A stretch of DNA of 64,000 bases from Albugo candida. Its lineage: Eukaryota > Oomycota > Peronosporomycetes > Albuginales > Albuginaceae. Numbering within the stretch: the first letter of the stretch is position 1; each line of letters opens with the position of its first letter. The stretch covers positions 1-64,000 of the forward strand of contig CAJNAR010000161.1 of assembly GCA_905220665.1 (NCBI GenBank), in the 5' to 3' direction. The notes under the pieces are model-generated. The model was not told the DNA's origin, searched no databases, and saw only the letters and a program-made list of their open reading frames with translations. Made by a program: the position numbers and the translations under genes. Below are positions 26,339 through 37,768 of this stretch, one piece after another.

Positions 26339-27700
26339 ATGAACGGCTTCGTATTTACTTGCAAAAGAACAAGAAGATTTGGACACCGTTTAGACGGTGA
26401 AATCAAAGCTATATGTCTTAAATGCTCTTGTCCGGAGAATGCAACTTCCATGTATCAGCAGTGTAAACGCGTATGTGGAAGCCGTGGAGCAGGATGTCAG
26501 TCCGCTCTGATATTTCTCCGAATGCTAGGACGCGGAGACTTGCTTCACTATGCTGCTGAGGCCAATCAACTTGAGCATAATCACGAGTCTTTTGTAGATG
26601 CTGACATACATCCACAAGGCCGTGCCCTCAAAATCGATGAGTGAAAAAAATCAAGGTATTTTCGGTCGGGTCTGGCGCCTGCGCGGTTTCAATCTCACGG
26701 TAACACCTGTGATGTATACAATATTTTTGACTCGGAACGTAGGCATTTGTTACGTGGTAGAACATCGCTGGCTGCCTTTCTTGATTTTCTTAAATCTGCA
26801 AGTCTCTCTGCCTTTTCAGACATAGTCTGACGCTGAACGGCGATAGCCTCACCTCTTCGTTGTTTCTCCATCGGCTGAAGAACTTTGTTTCAAATATAGT
26901 ACTGGGAAGATCTGGTTGCTGGAGTCTACTTACAAAACTAACCGCTTTGAACTTCCTCTTTTGCAAGTTGTAGTAGTCAGCGTGACAAGTCAAAGTTTCA
27001 CTTGTGCTTACATATTCATAGCTGGATAGAGATCCGAGGACTACCTTTGGGCAATAAGTCTTTTGCAACAGACCTCCCTGAACTTCTTGGTGTCTCCTGT
27101 CACTTTTGTCACCGACAGGGAATTAGCTCTCATGAATGCGCTTGACGATGTATTTTTCTATAACTAGCAGTCTCCTCTGTCGCTAGCACATCAGTAAAGA
27201 TATCTTGGCCAGGCAGAGTAGGACGTTTGAATCTATGGAGGCATTCAAGGAGTTCCCGGGCCAATGGAATGCGTTGGTAATGTCATCAACAGCTCAGATT
27301 TACCAACGTCGGCTTACTGAGATGTCGGAGGTCTTCTCGCGTCAAATCATTACATACATTGAGGAGACTTGTCTATGCACTAAGAAAAATTTGTTTCTTC
27401 TATTTTGCGCGGCAAACTGCATTTTGGCCATACAACGACTTCACGAGTGTCTGGTGCGCATTCTGTGTTGAAGTAGTGGATTTGTGTATCAACAGGCAAC
27501 CTTTTGACGGTAGACTCGACTTGCCGACATGCGATGGCCAACTTGCAGCCATCAGACTGCAAACCGCGCGAGAGCGTGCAGTCGCCGATATTCGGTTTGG
27601 AGAAGTTTTTGCCGGGACAATTAGGAAGGTTTCGGTGGAAGCGCTAAATTCAGCGTTCAAATAATATAGAGATAGGGATGATGAAGGAGACTGTCAAGGC
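26339..27700 (+). mobile_element. Mutator-like (MULE) transposase remnant
   Basis: Plus-strand fragments in MULE order. At 26339-26644 an open frame has a CxxC pair (CLKCSC) and ends in LEHNHESF, which resembles the EHNH end of a FAR1/WRKY-GCM1-type DNA-binding domain. Around 26,900-26,960 the frame reads LLESTYKTNRFELPLL, the strand with the first catalytic aspartate region of MULE DDE domains (here E-S-T-Y-K-T). Around 27,100-27,150 comes VTFVTDRELALMNAL, the second catalytic aspartate. Around 27,425-27,500 comes FGHTTTSRVSGAHSVLK, the block near the catalytic glutamate (usually VEGAH, here VSGAH). Stops and frameshifts separate the blocks. The element has no paired inverted repeats that I can assign. 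Confidence 0.78.
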
Positions 27701-28282
27701 ATGTTTGTCTTGAATCTCGGTCATCCATGCAAGCACGCCTTCCGATAAAGAGCAGCCGTAACACCGTCCCGCGGCCTCTCTCGCGATGATTTTAACACAC
27801 ATTGGTGGCTCGTTTAACCTTCTCGGGAGATTACCCTTGTACTAACAATATCAATAGACGAATTACTAAAACGGGTTTTCGAATAATACGACGAGGGCTC
27901 TACATTTCACAAAAGGGTGATCCTCGAACACCTAGTTACCGTCCCGGATGAACCGTCATAAATCCTTCGAATCCACGCGGTCGCGGACGTCCTCCAGGAT
28001 CGACGCAGCGCAATTTATCGCAGTTTGAGGTGGTGTAGGCGTCTCTTCGACTGCAAAGACGAGTTGGCAACTGTGGACGAACAGGACACAAGAGAAGAAG
28101 GTGCAATGAACCTCGTAATAACGTCGATGTGGCTCGCACAGCCAGTGCTGAGATCCATCTTGCTGCTTTGGATACTGCCGATGATCAAGTACGCTTTGGT
28201 TCGCGTCCTAATATGGAGTTTATTGCTCGTTTAAGCCAATCTTAATATTGTGAAATCGCTTCTTAGAACATATATTTAAATA

Positions 28283-28330
28283 GGGAAATCCTATACTCAC
28301 CCTCGCTTTTCCTAAACTCACCCCATCCAT
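28283..28330 (+). repeat. Solo terminus of the GGGAA inverted-repeat family
   Basis: GGGAAATCCTATACTCACC followed by a second CTAAACTCACCCC box copies the architecture of the tip of the element at 24751 (GGGAATTGTTATATTCAC, then TAAATTCACTCC). I found no inverted partner nearby, so it is probably a broken or solo end. Confidence 0.5.
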
Positions 28331-29549
28331 TTTTTTAGCCAGTCACATTTCTATCCATCATATTCGATATTTTTAGCCAACCGAATGTACTGCACACATT
28401 GACGGTAAGTTGAAGATCTCTACTGGTGGAAGCTCACCATCTCGTGAAGAGTCGTAGGCAGTAAAAGGTCGTACAGAGACATAAGATAGTTGCTAAGGAG
28501 CTCCCAATATACCTTTTAAGCAATAAGCCTCCGCGTGCAAACTTTTGTGCTGTGCCCAATAAGCAATGTTAGAAGTAAAGCATGCAACATTGGAAAACTA
28601 CATCGGTGAAAATTCAGGGGATATGCTGTCTGTTTACAATAGGTTCAGGCTTTCTTGTGGAAATCAATTCAAGAAAAATCAGAAAACCAATTCAACTCAA
28701 TCCATCTGCGTGGACACAATAACATTTGGAAATCGAATGTGGCATGGAGTTCACCTGGAGTCATCAAAACATACATTGAATATAGCCCGAAACCAGTATC
28801 AATTGACCCACAACAACAATACCGAGTTACCAAGGACCACTTGCACCGGTGTACATCAGCAGATCCTGGGCATGCAATTTGCAGATAAATCTAAGAAGCT
28901 TATTGAACACAACACACCACTTGCAAAGGAAATACTTTGACTTATAATGGTGGCTCAAGCAGGAAACCTCCATCAACCTAAATTAATCAATAAAGACGGT
29001 AAAACACTTGACTGATAAATTTGGCGCTACCTCATCGGCAATATTACATTTACAATTCAATTCGCCAACATTTTAAACAGAAACAAAAATAAGAATTGAT
29101 GTTTAAACAACGCTCCGGCCGAGATAGATTCTGAGGAGAGGATATTGGTTCTTTGTCTCAGTATTCAGCAGCGCGCACGAAGTAACGCTATCACTTGGGT
29201 CAATTATATCAATCAATTTGTGACTCGTGCTGCAGACGGATGCAGTGAACAATTAAAATCCTCCGTTTCCATGCTGTACCATATGAACCGCTTTTTCATC
29301 GAAGCGGCATAGAAAACGAAAATTGCTTTTATTTGCCTTCCAACAATGGGTTGATTGCACCCACCAAGGTATTTACACTCGAGCTGTACATCTTGTAGGT
29401 ATCGGACACAAGGGAAAATCAATACCACACTTCAACGGACATATGAAATGGATCTGCGGGTACCAAATCCTGGAGAAGCCTTTTTTGAGTTATTTTGTCA
29501 GTCGAATTCTGCGATAAAGAAAAAAAAATAGACGATCAAAAAAACCCAA
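28331..29549. other. No confident gene
   Basis: Two overlapping plus-strand frames at 28566-28940 (124 codons) and 28655-28888 look vaguely protein-like but match nothing that I recognise. A minus-strand frame at 29213-29428 could be a distal piece of the Copia remnant, which I could not confirm. Confidence 0.4.
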
Positions 29550-29675
29550 TTGAACGCGGAGTTTCATTTTCTGTTCACAGCTAAATCTCGACATTTTTTC
29601 CATGCTGAGGTACAATCAAAGTCGTTGATTTGGTTTAATGCACTTTATATCCCTAAACTCATCGCATTCTCCGAT

Positions 29676-29691
29676 AACAGCGCCTCGTTCA
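29676..29691 (+). repeat. Target-site duplication, left copy
   Basis: AACAGCGCCTCGTTCA, identical to the copy at 29932-29947. It marks the left edge of the SINE. Confidence 0.88.
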
Positions 29692-29931
29692 AGGGGTCGG
29701 CCCCAGCTCAGTCGGTTGATCACACGGACCCCCTGCCGTAGGTCGTTAGTTCGATCCCCGGCAGTGTGGGCAGTGGTTCAAGCCCACCCAAGCAACAAGG
29801 TTGGAAAATATCTGCCTCCCTGGGTTTGAAGTCGGACATAAGTGATATTCACACGGTGGGGCTCATGATAGGATAAGGAAGGTAGCTAAAGAACCAGAGA
29901 AACAGTGTAATGAAATCCTTGACAAAACAAA
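29692..29931 (+). mobile_element. tRNA-derived SINE, 240 bp, with perfect target-site duplication
   Basis: The 5' end has an A-box-like CAGCTCAGTCGGTTGATC and, about 35 bases on, a B-box-like AGTTCGATCCCC, the internal RNA polymerase III promoter of a tRNA. A tRNA-unrelated body follows, and the 3' end is an A-rich tail (ACAAAACAAAA). It is flanked by an identical 16-base direct repeat, AACAGCGCCTCGTTCA, at 29676-29691 and 29932-29947. Taking out the SINE and one repeat restores continuity of the Copia sequence. The intact duplication implies a fairly recent insertion driven by LINE machinery, though the nearby LINE is itself dead. Confidence 0.85.
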
Positions 29932-29947
29932 AACAGCGCCTCGTTCA
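29932..29947 (+). repeat. Target-site duplication, right copy
   Basis: Second copy of AACAGCGCCTCGTTCA, directly after the A-rich tail of the SINE. Confidence 0.88.
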
Positions 29948-32305
29948 CTTGAATACAGATATTACGACATCAACATGACTTATATTCTTCCCAGCCAGAC
30001 TTCACAAAGGTGAAATTCTTTTTGCTTCGCTCTGGCTGGGCTTGAGTTGAGAATATGGGTCACATATTCAGCAGCGTCTTCCCGAAAATATAACGCTAAA
30101 GGATACCCAAATATCATAGATCGTACCAGATTCATGACTTTTCTATGCATTCGTTCCGTTTTGCCATTGGAGGCTTGATTTTAGGCTTCGCTATTTTGTA
30201 TACGTACTCCTGCTTCTTTCCAAAATAGGTCCACATTCCTTTACATTCCGCGACCTGCAGTGCAATTCGTTAATCGAATTAAACTAAGAAATCTTGTAAA
30301 TTTTTAGCTGCTTTATTCGTAGTCTTAGCCAAGAGTATGCGACAAAGTTCGATTTGTAGTCGAGAAAACTGACCAGATATCGAATTCCACGTTGGTATTG
30401 GGGCATGATCGGACCCTTCAAATACCTGCATTTAAGTACCAAATTCGCTCTGTTGGTGAGTTTATACCAATATCTTTCTGAGACGTTTTGTTCTTTGTTT
30501 GCATGCTTTCCGCGCAAGTAATGCGTTTCGTTTCAGTCGCCGATCGTCATAAAGTTGGATTTCTGATTCCGGGAGATTTGCTATACACTTGATATTATCG
30601 TAATTCAGATGAACAAATCGCTGATGGAAGTGTAGGAGACTCTCCATCGGCTCGTTTAATTTGTCCGTGGACTCAATTGATCGAGTATATCCAAAACGCT
30701 AGATACGCGTTCGCAACCTTCTGTATCGATAACGGGAATCATATACTTCGAACTCTATCGCACCATCACAGGTACGTTGAACAACTCTCGATCCATTTGC
30801 TTGATACATCAATTTTCATCCTTTCGCCTCCAACGTTCCATACAAGATAATGTTCCAAGGGAGCATTATTCAAGAGAATATTCTTGGGTAACCCGTTGAC
30901 TGTTGCGATAATCTTCGCATAATCTGTCCACCCCGTCTTTATTTTTTTTTCCGTCTGGAAATACGCATGACTCGTTGCATTACTCACGATGCTATAACAA
31001 GTTCATATGCGTAACGGGATACCTGCTCGGTTCTCTTTCTAATATCCATACTTTGACCACGTGTGCCATCGTAATGTTGTTAAATTGAATTTCTAATTGA
31101 TGCCTTCATTGCTTGAGGAGGTGTGGTTCCAGTATCTTTTCATATGTCCTCTTTTCTCCCAATTGTTAAAGCTCGTTCACTTCTTCGGCTTAAATTCCTT
31201 GATCGCACCGATAAAGTCTAGTGTCCTTTTCTTTGGCTCTCTTACTTTATCACTGATGGTATCTGAGACCGTAAGCTACGGAAACTGATGCCATTGTTCG
31301 CTTTCCTACTCGGTTATTCTATCATTGTATTGGCACGGGCCATCAGAGATTGTTTGAAGTCATGCTTTGTGCACTTGATCTCGCTTTGAAGGAGCGTAAC
31401 ATCCGTCTGCTCCAACAATTGCGTCAATGACTGCCGACAGGAATAGTAAATGGTCGCTTCGAATACGTCCGGTCGGTTTTTGCCGTTAAAAAGCGTAGTG
31501 CCTGCGTTATGATGCTGTTGTGCCGATCCATCTCTTCTTCGATCTAAGAGCACTAAATCATTAATTGAGTGACCTTCTGCTGGTGCCCACACAGTGCCGT
31601 CCTAGACAGTCCAGTTTTACCTCCTAACTTTAAAGCCCATCGGATGTTCGTGATAGTCGCTGTAAGAAACGATACACTCTTGGGTGAACGGCGCTCCAAG
31701 TCCCAACTTGTCCGTCGAATGAATGAATGGCAAGCATTTTATCCTTGCTGCTGGGAATCCGAATCGCCTTAGCCCCTCCAGCGCATTATGATGATCAAAT
31801 TATCCTACTTCCATCATCCATGGATGACATTGTCAAACCCTGCCCTTCGTTGTTTGGTCCAGCAAATACACTCTCATTTCGGGAGGGTGATACTGGTATG
31901 AGTGAGCAGACGCTCCACCCAATTTTGATATTGTCCAGCCGAATCCCGAGTGTCTTCACCAGCTCCATCATTCGGTCCAGCTTAGACTCGTCTGCTTCGT
32001 CAGATTCTTTCATGGTAGTGACTTGTGGAATCTTGGTTGAGCGTATAACCTCTTGGCGGGTGGGCAAAAGGTGGTATCGTTCTAGGACGTTGCCGAAACT
32101 GTGTTTCAAGTTCAAGACAACCAAAATCCTATCCAACAATCTAGACCAGTATCTTGTGCGACTATAAACTTAAAGATCATATTTTATCCTTCCTACACTG
32201 AGATGCTAGAGAAGACAGCAAGTATTGCGGTGGATAGCTACAGTGCCATCGAAATCTGATTTTGGGAGGCATTTGTTCTCGCATCCGGTTGCCCGATTTC
32301 AATTT

Positions 32306-32443
32306 GGGAGCCGCTATGGCCACAGACAAAACTACTACGGCCACAGACAATTGATCTAACCAATCACAGCTCACAAGATTTAATTGTTGCTAAGTGCTCT
32401 AGCCAATCAGGTCACTTGTCTGCTTTTGTACACGAGCTCATTC
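32306..32443 (+). repeat. MULE left terminal inverted repeat
   Basis: 138 bases that align with the inverted right end at most positions. It contains two GGCCACAGAC boxes 23 bases apart, then AATTGATCTAACCAATCACA, and ends GTACACGAGCTCATTC. Confidence 0.9.
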
Positions 32444-32535
32444 TGTTTCTTACGCTGTTTTTGTTTATATTGTTCTAGCGTAGGTACGGATTTTTTTCTG
32501 AACTATCTATATATGGTAGGTTAATAGTAGATACT

Positions 32536-34969
32536 CTAAAGATTAGGATGTTGGAAAGGTGGCTGTTGATGTTGAGAATCTTTGATGGGATGACGTTCAA
32601 CTATTGCGAGATATTGAATTCGACTCTGTGCATTGACGGGGCACGCTGAAGATGAACGTCGGTGTCCCATTTGATGATAAGCACCGCATGTCGGCGCCTT
32701 CCTCTTCCTCGGAGGCATCCCCTCCATGTATTCAAATTGAGAAGGGCCTCGTCGCGTCGAGGTTTTGTTGCTCGCTCCGCTTGGTCTTCCTCTCGTTCGA
32801 GCAAACTCCGGCTCTTAGAGAACTTGTGGTGTTTCTTATTTATACAGCGTTAGTACCCATTGAAATATCAAATGAGAAAAAAACAATTGCCCGGAAATAC
32901 CTGTGATATCTCTTCCAGATCGTCCTAGGTTGACTCTTTCTGGTGTCGAGGTAGGTTGCTGAAATTGTCGCATAATGTTTCCAAAGGACTGGCAAAGCAT
33001 CATCTGGGTGGCCTGTAACTGGAGTTCGTACTGAAGGGAGTTGATGAAGGTGCCAATGAACATCGAAATCGCTCAATTCAAGCCTCCTCCCGCTTGCGAT
33101 GATCTGCCGCAACTGATTCTCGAAGGTATCCCCCAGATGCTAGAAAAGTAGAAGATCATGGCTTTGCGCTGGTTGCCATTGGGCGTCGAGCTTTTTCCAG
33201 AGTTCATTGCGAAACTTCATTGATTGGAAAAAACACGTAGATAGAAAGGAATATTATAAACTAACCTGTCCAAATACTTTCCGAAGGGCGTGATATGAGA
33301 TCTTTGGGTTGATATGTTGAAAATGTCACCACGTGGGGTCGGCTGTGCGAAAGGTATAATTTATATTTGCTGCTTCTTTAGTCCTGTGCTGTCTTCGATC
33401 TTGAAGCTTCTGATGGACTGAACTATCCGCTCACAACACCCAAATAGATTTTCCATGCTGCTTGCGATGTACTCTTTCACGACATTGTGACACCTCTCCA
33501 CGTGAAGTGACTGTATGACGGAAGTGCCGAATCAAATTTGTCCATGCTGGAACGAATTTCTCCTTGTGGGGATCGATCCACGTCTTGGCTAGATACTCCA
33601 CAGATTCCGTGTGGCGTTCTGTCCTTATGAGTTAGAATTTTTCCCAATTTTCATTGAACTCCGCGATCGTGTTTGAGTAAACCACTTGCACGACAAGGAA
33701 TAACTTAGAACATGAATGAAAAAATTACTGATCACAAACAACAAATGGCAAGTTATTGATCTCCAATCCCTCGAAAATGCTTTCCAATCATCATCCTTTC
33801 CAATAAAATGGAGCTTGCATTTGGCGACGACGTTCTTCTTAATGTGCCAAATGCAAACCAGGATAGTTGCCAAAGGAAAGATTATCCGTAAAGCGTTCAT
33901 GAAAGCAAGCTCCTGGTCAATAACGAATACTTTCGGTTGATGGTCGGCGTGAAAAAGTCGTCGTAAGAAGTTGATGTCGGTAACATACGAGTCAGCATCC
34001 TCGTTCTTCATAAAAACGAAGCGTGCGTGTGAGTTGTGCGTGGCTGTATGGCGTGCGTGTATGCATGCTATGTCTGACTTTTGACTTGCGCGTATGCATG
34101 TTATGTCTGACTCTATGACTTGCGTGTATGCATGGCCGCAGATAACGTGGAATATAGCAAGGTATTTCCAACAACGTGGAGCAAAGAAAATCTTCTGTTG
34201 CTTGTTTTATGGGTGCAATCTAGCTACAAGACGTCGCAGTTCCTCCTTAAGAGTTTCACATTCTTTTGAATGAGCGAAGAACAAGTGTGTGATGCACCCA
34301 TCGGATTCTTTCTCGATATTGATTTCGAAACCAAAGTCCGTGAAGGTTTCGGGCAGCATATTCATTGGAGTTCGTCCATCGAGCTTTCTGATTGCACTCT
34401 TTTGCTTCAAATTCCAGAGCTTTCGCTTAGTGAGTTCCAATTGCTTGCCTTCCTCTCGCATGGTGGTTTGAACCTGCCTAGCTTTCAAACCGGACTGATA
34501 GAGTCCAGCAGTTTCTTCCTCTTGAGACTGTGAGATGCGAGTGTGAACTGGACGAGCGGTTCTGGCGGTGGAAGGTTCGTGCTTATGCTCGTTTCATGTA
34601 ATTGTAAAGGACCAGGTGCCGTCTGTAATTGGGAGGAGATTGTTAATGGGAACGTTGAATTCTCGGTGAACTCATTCAACTATGATGTGTGGCTTTACCT
34701 TTCGACTCCTGCCCAGCACATTTGAAAGGACAGTCAATGAGTGCACTGCCTTTCGCCTTCCGAACCATTGTTTCTTGGACAAGTCCGTGACGGTTTCGAT
34801 CTACGCCTCCGCGATCGCATTTGTAGTGAACAACTTGTCGTCCATCTCGTTGCTTGTATGATAACTTGGTGACGATTTTATAGCCATTTACAGCAGCTAC
34901 TACATTCATATGTTCTTCCATGGTCTTCCGCGCGGTAAATTGTTCGTTCTGCAGCTGCTCTATGTCCAT
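32536..34969 (-). pseudogene. MULE transposase, full-length but interrupted
   Basis: The start at 34969 reads MDIEQLQNEQFTARK. A FAR1-type DNA-binding region follows (VVHYKCDRGG, then IDCPFKC, 34,850-34,730). A linker helix region lies at 34488-34207 (RQVQTTMREEGKQLELTKRK, then GRTPMNML, then CITHLFFA). The DDE domain lies at 34011-33625, with KVFVIDQELAFMNAL and ILVCIWHIKKNV, the usual VxxTDxExALxxA and LCxWHxxKN blocks. After that comes a TWIDPHKEKFVPAWTN stretch at about 33,590-33,540. Near 32,705-32,650 a zinc-knuckle-like end reads CGAYHQMGHRRSSSACP. The pieces lie in several frames. Some breaks may be introns, but not all can be. The minisatellite at 34046-34135 sits between the linker and the DDE domain. 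Confidence 0.8.
34046..34135 (+). repeat. Minisatellite, about 34-bp unit
   Basis: About two and a half copies of a unit built around GCGTGTATGCATG and TTATGTCTGACT. It lies inside the transposase gene and interrupts its frame. Confidence 0.7.
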
Positions 34970-35007
34970 GCCTGCTGAGAGTGCTGCGGATATCTAGCCC
35001 GATTCGT

Positions 35008-35144
35008 GAATGAGCTCGTGTACAAAAGCAGACAAGTGACCTGATTGGCTAGCGTACTCAGCAACAATCAAATGTTCTGAGCTGTGATTGGTTAGATCAA
35101 TTGTTTGTGGCCGTAGTAATAATGTCTGTGGCATAGCGGCTCCC
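35008..35144 (-). repeat. MULE right terminal inverted repeat
   Basis: 137 bases, inverted copy of 32306-32443. The same order of boxes is kept, with small substitutions such as one CACAAAC in place of CACAGAC. Confidence 0.9.
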
Positions 35145-37768
35145 TTTTTATTTTTATCTCTCCGCATGTCAGTTTAGTGAACTAAAGTGAATATTATATA
35201 CCGATATAATGCAAGTTGACGGGGTACTACTTTCAAGGTAGTAAACAAGTCCTTTTAAAGGGGCGCTCCGTCGTTTAAGAAATTATCTGGAATGGATTTT
35301 TAAATCCTGCAATAAAATGTGTTTCATTGCTTTCAAACATGATTGCACCAAGTCATAATGTATAAAATCTTGTATGGCCTGCTTTACTCACCGCAACCCC
35401 GAATCTCCATCGATTATCGGTACACATATCAAGGCTTTGAGGTATGGCTGCAGGTATATCCGTTTTGTACGCTTACGCAGAAAGCTTACAGCGTGAACTA
35501 TACAATCGCACGGCATTGCTGCACCAGTATTGGTTTACTATCGCTTGTACGTAGTCCTCAACCTCTTTCTATTTATCTGGGAATACAATCACTCTGTCAC
35601 ATTTCCAGGTTATATGGTATACAGCTGCCAAAGAGGTTTCTGTCCCACTCTTCCATTGTATTGTGTAGTGGGGCGATAGAGGAAGTATTCATTTTCACCA
35701 GCTCAGACACTGCTGATCGCAGAAACACAGGTGTGAGTTTTTAGGCATTCCACTATCCGAATGCGTACACGATTTCTGTCTTGGTCACACTTGAAGATGC
35801 ACTCGACTCACCTTCGTGTGAGATAATAAAGGTGACTGGAGACAACGTTGAAAACATCGAGTCATTGACTAGCCAAGCAAAGGTAAGCGAAATACGCGAC
35901 ATTGAGCTGTTAAGCCCACCAGATCTTGAACGTATCCTCTTCGATTATGAAGCTAGAGCTGTTCCTTTCATGTGGTATGATACTGAACACCAGCCAAAAC
36001 TAGACTTATCAAAAAATGAGGAGTTGCCATTCCATGGGATATATTTTGATGACCCGAAAGCCATGCTTGAGATACACATCGGTCCGCTTATGTCTCTCTT
36101 AGTCAAGACGATAAAACGTCCACGAATAACACGCCTATGTCAACTATGCAAATGTTCATAGCAGTATTCCAGATCCGTTATGGTGAGATCACCGACTTGA
36201 GCCTTCCGACGTTCACTATAACAAAAAGCAAAGTTTCGAACTTTTAGCTCCAAATTATTGTCGGGAGCAGCAGCTACAATGAAATGTGCTATTTAACCGG
36301 TCGACTCTGTGGAAGGGAACGTTAAGTCATTGGTGCTGCAGTGGCCAAAACTCACGAAACCTTGTTCCGAGTGTCACCCGGCACAGGAAAGCACCAGATT
36401 GGCTTCCCTGTATCTACCTTGGTCCCCTAAGTATGAAATGATAGTTCGCATGCAGCCATTTACTAGTCTAGTATTCTCGCTGGTGTGTGCAGTATCAAGA
36501 GTCTGTGTTTTGCACCGTGATTCCTGACGCTGGATGCGACAACGTCGCAAAATACTTATTATGGCTTGTCGCTGGTTGATCAGTGTATCTATCATCTATC
36601 ATCGGATGAGTCAGTGAATACGGATTTGGCATATCTCCTCGCAGGAAAAAAGACAAGCGGTGGTTTAGTCAAATCTTTTCTTATTGTGTATGTTCCAACA
36701 TGGCGGGTCGACTAGCAATCACCTCAACGCACGATATCTACTTGTTCACTTTAGACCACAGCTTGCATTGACCGTGTTTGTTTCTAAAAATGTTTAGTGC
36801 AATCCGATGACTTCACGCAGCCAACAGTACGGTACAAAGAAATCGCACGCAACAGCTCAAATTCCAAATTCCATTACAAAAATAGCCGAATGGGAGCATT
36901 TTGGTCCCCGCAAGTCGCAGAGAGATTCGTTGTGTACCAGGGAAGAGTGATCTCACTTGCGAAACGCTGAATAATTCGCGGGCAGCACCTGTTGTGACGG
37001 TCACGAGCTTCTTGCTGACAATATCAATTGACTGAAAAAGTTTTCTCTTTGATCAATTCGCACAAGTGAGCAGCAAATAAGAATTCCAATAGGTAGGAGG
37101 CGAATCTCCATTGCCAAATATATACGGCTGGATCTTGAGACAAATTAAGAAAGTGTGCATAGTGGCTCCAACATTGCCATCGCAGTGTGAGATTTTTCGA
37201 CTGGCCGTGGTGAAAAGCAGAAGATGAAGTGTCGCTATCGTGGATTATTTGAGCAATTTATGGAAAAACCCTAGCGCTATGAATACGAATCCATCAAGAT
37301 GCTGGTTTTGTTAGCGTTGGAGATAGATGCTTTTACTAACTCGAAAGTGGTGAAAACTCTCTAGTATTTGCATTATATCAGAAGAAAGATTATGCGGTGT
37401 AATGTTCGACATGGGATAAGGAAAATTGCAACATGTCATCAGACTGCGCAGCGCAACGAATGGATCGTATTCAATACGTCTAACAAAGGCACAAAAGATG
37501 GCGTGGATGCCGGATGGAATCACAAGAGTGTTGTTACCATCTGTATGATCCACAGCAATGAATGTGCCTGCTACCTCCAGATCCTTTACACGATTTATGG
37601 CGCTCATTCTCACTGTCTCACCACCGATGTATTCAATTGTTTAATCCTTTTTCATTATTTATGCACAGTTACCAGCAGGACAGTCTCTTCTGATTCTTGG
37701 ACGAGTCGAGTACCAATGTCGAAATCTACTCTTTCGATAACCACCCATCCGATGATGCAATGTGAGAT
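35145..37768. other. Boundary region; possible decayed gene on the plus strand
   Basis: The stretch separates the transposon zone from the gene-dense zone. Plus-strand frames at 35343-35744, 35781-36161 and 36309-36527 look protein-like. One contains AYTISVLVTLEDALDS near 35,762 and LERILFDYEARAVPFMWYDT near 35,926-35,985. I recognise no family and found no convincing splice sites joining them. A minus-strand frame at 37311-37613 is also protein-like. They could be remains of one or two lost genes. Confidence 0.35.

Larger units (their letters stand above)
29550..32139 (-). mobile_element. Ty1/Copia retrotransposon remnant
   Basis: Minus-strand pieces in Copia order. A gag-like frame lies at 32139-31795. 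A GAG-pre-integrase block reads HQRFVHLNYDNIKCIANLPE at about 30,625-30,565. The integrase core starts with LKGPIMPQYQRGIRYLVSFL and DYKSNFVAYSW (30,430-30,330). The integrase catalytic-glutamate region reads NQASNGKTERMHRKVMNLVR (about 30,190-30,130), followed by DAAEYVTHILNSSPA (about 30,080-30,040). A post-core block reading VIGECDEFRDIKC lies near 29,675. Stops and frame changes occur throughout. A SINE splits the end of the integrase. No LTRs were recognised; the left limit is uncertain. Confidence 0.78.
32306..35144 (-). mobile_element. Nearly complete Mutator-like element (MULE) with TIRs
   Basis: A 2.84-kb element bounded by long terminal inverted repeats that start GGGAGCCGCTATG on both sides. 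It contains a minus-strand transposase spanning the full family length, from an N-terminal FAR1-like zinc finger to a C-terminal zinc knuckle. The nine bases outside each end (TTTCAATTT on the left, TTTTTATTT on the right) agree at seven of nine positions, consistent with a decayed 9-bp MULE target duplication. The coding part is interrupted by stops or introns and by a minisatellite, so current activity is doubtful. Confidence 0.86.

Noticed and set aside
28566..28940. 124-codon plus-strand frame
   Set aside because: Reads hydrophilic and without motif, with a second overlapping frame equally plausible; probably degraded transposon sequence.
29692..29770. Possible functional tRNA gene
   Set aside because: The A-box-like and B-box-like motifs are present, but the sequence does not form a clear cloverleaf and continues into a 240-bp unit with an A-rich tail and target-site duplication, so it is a SINE.
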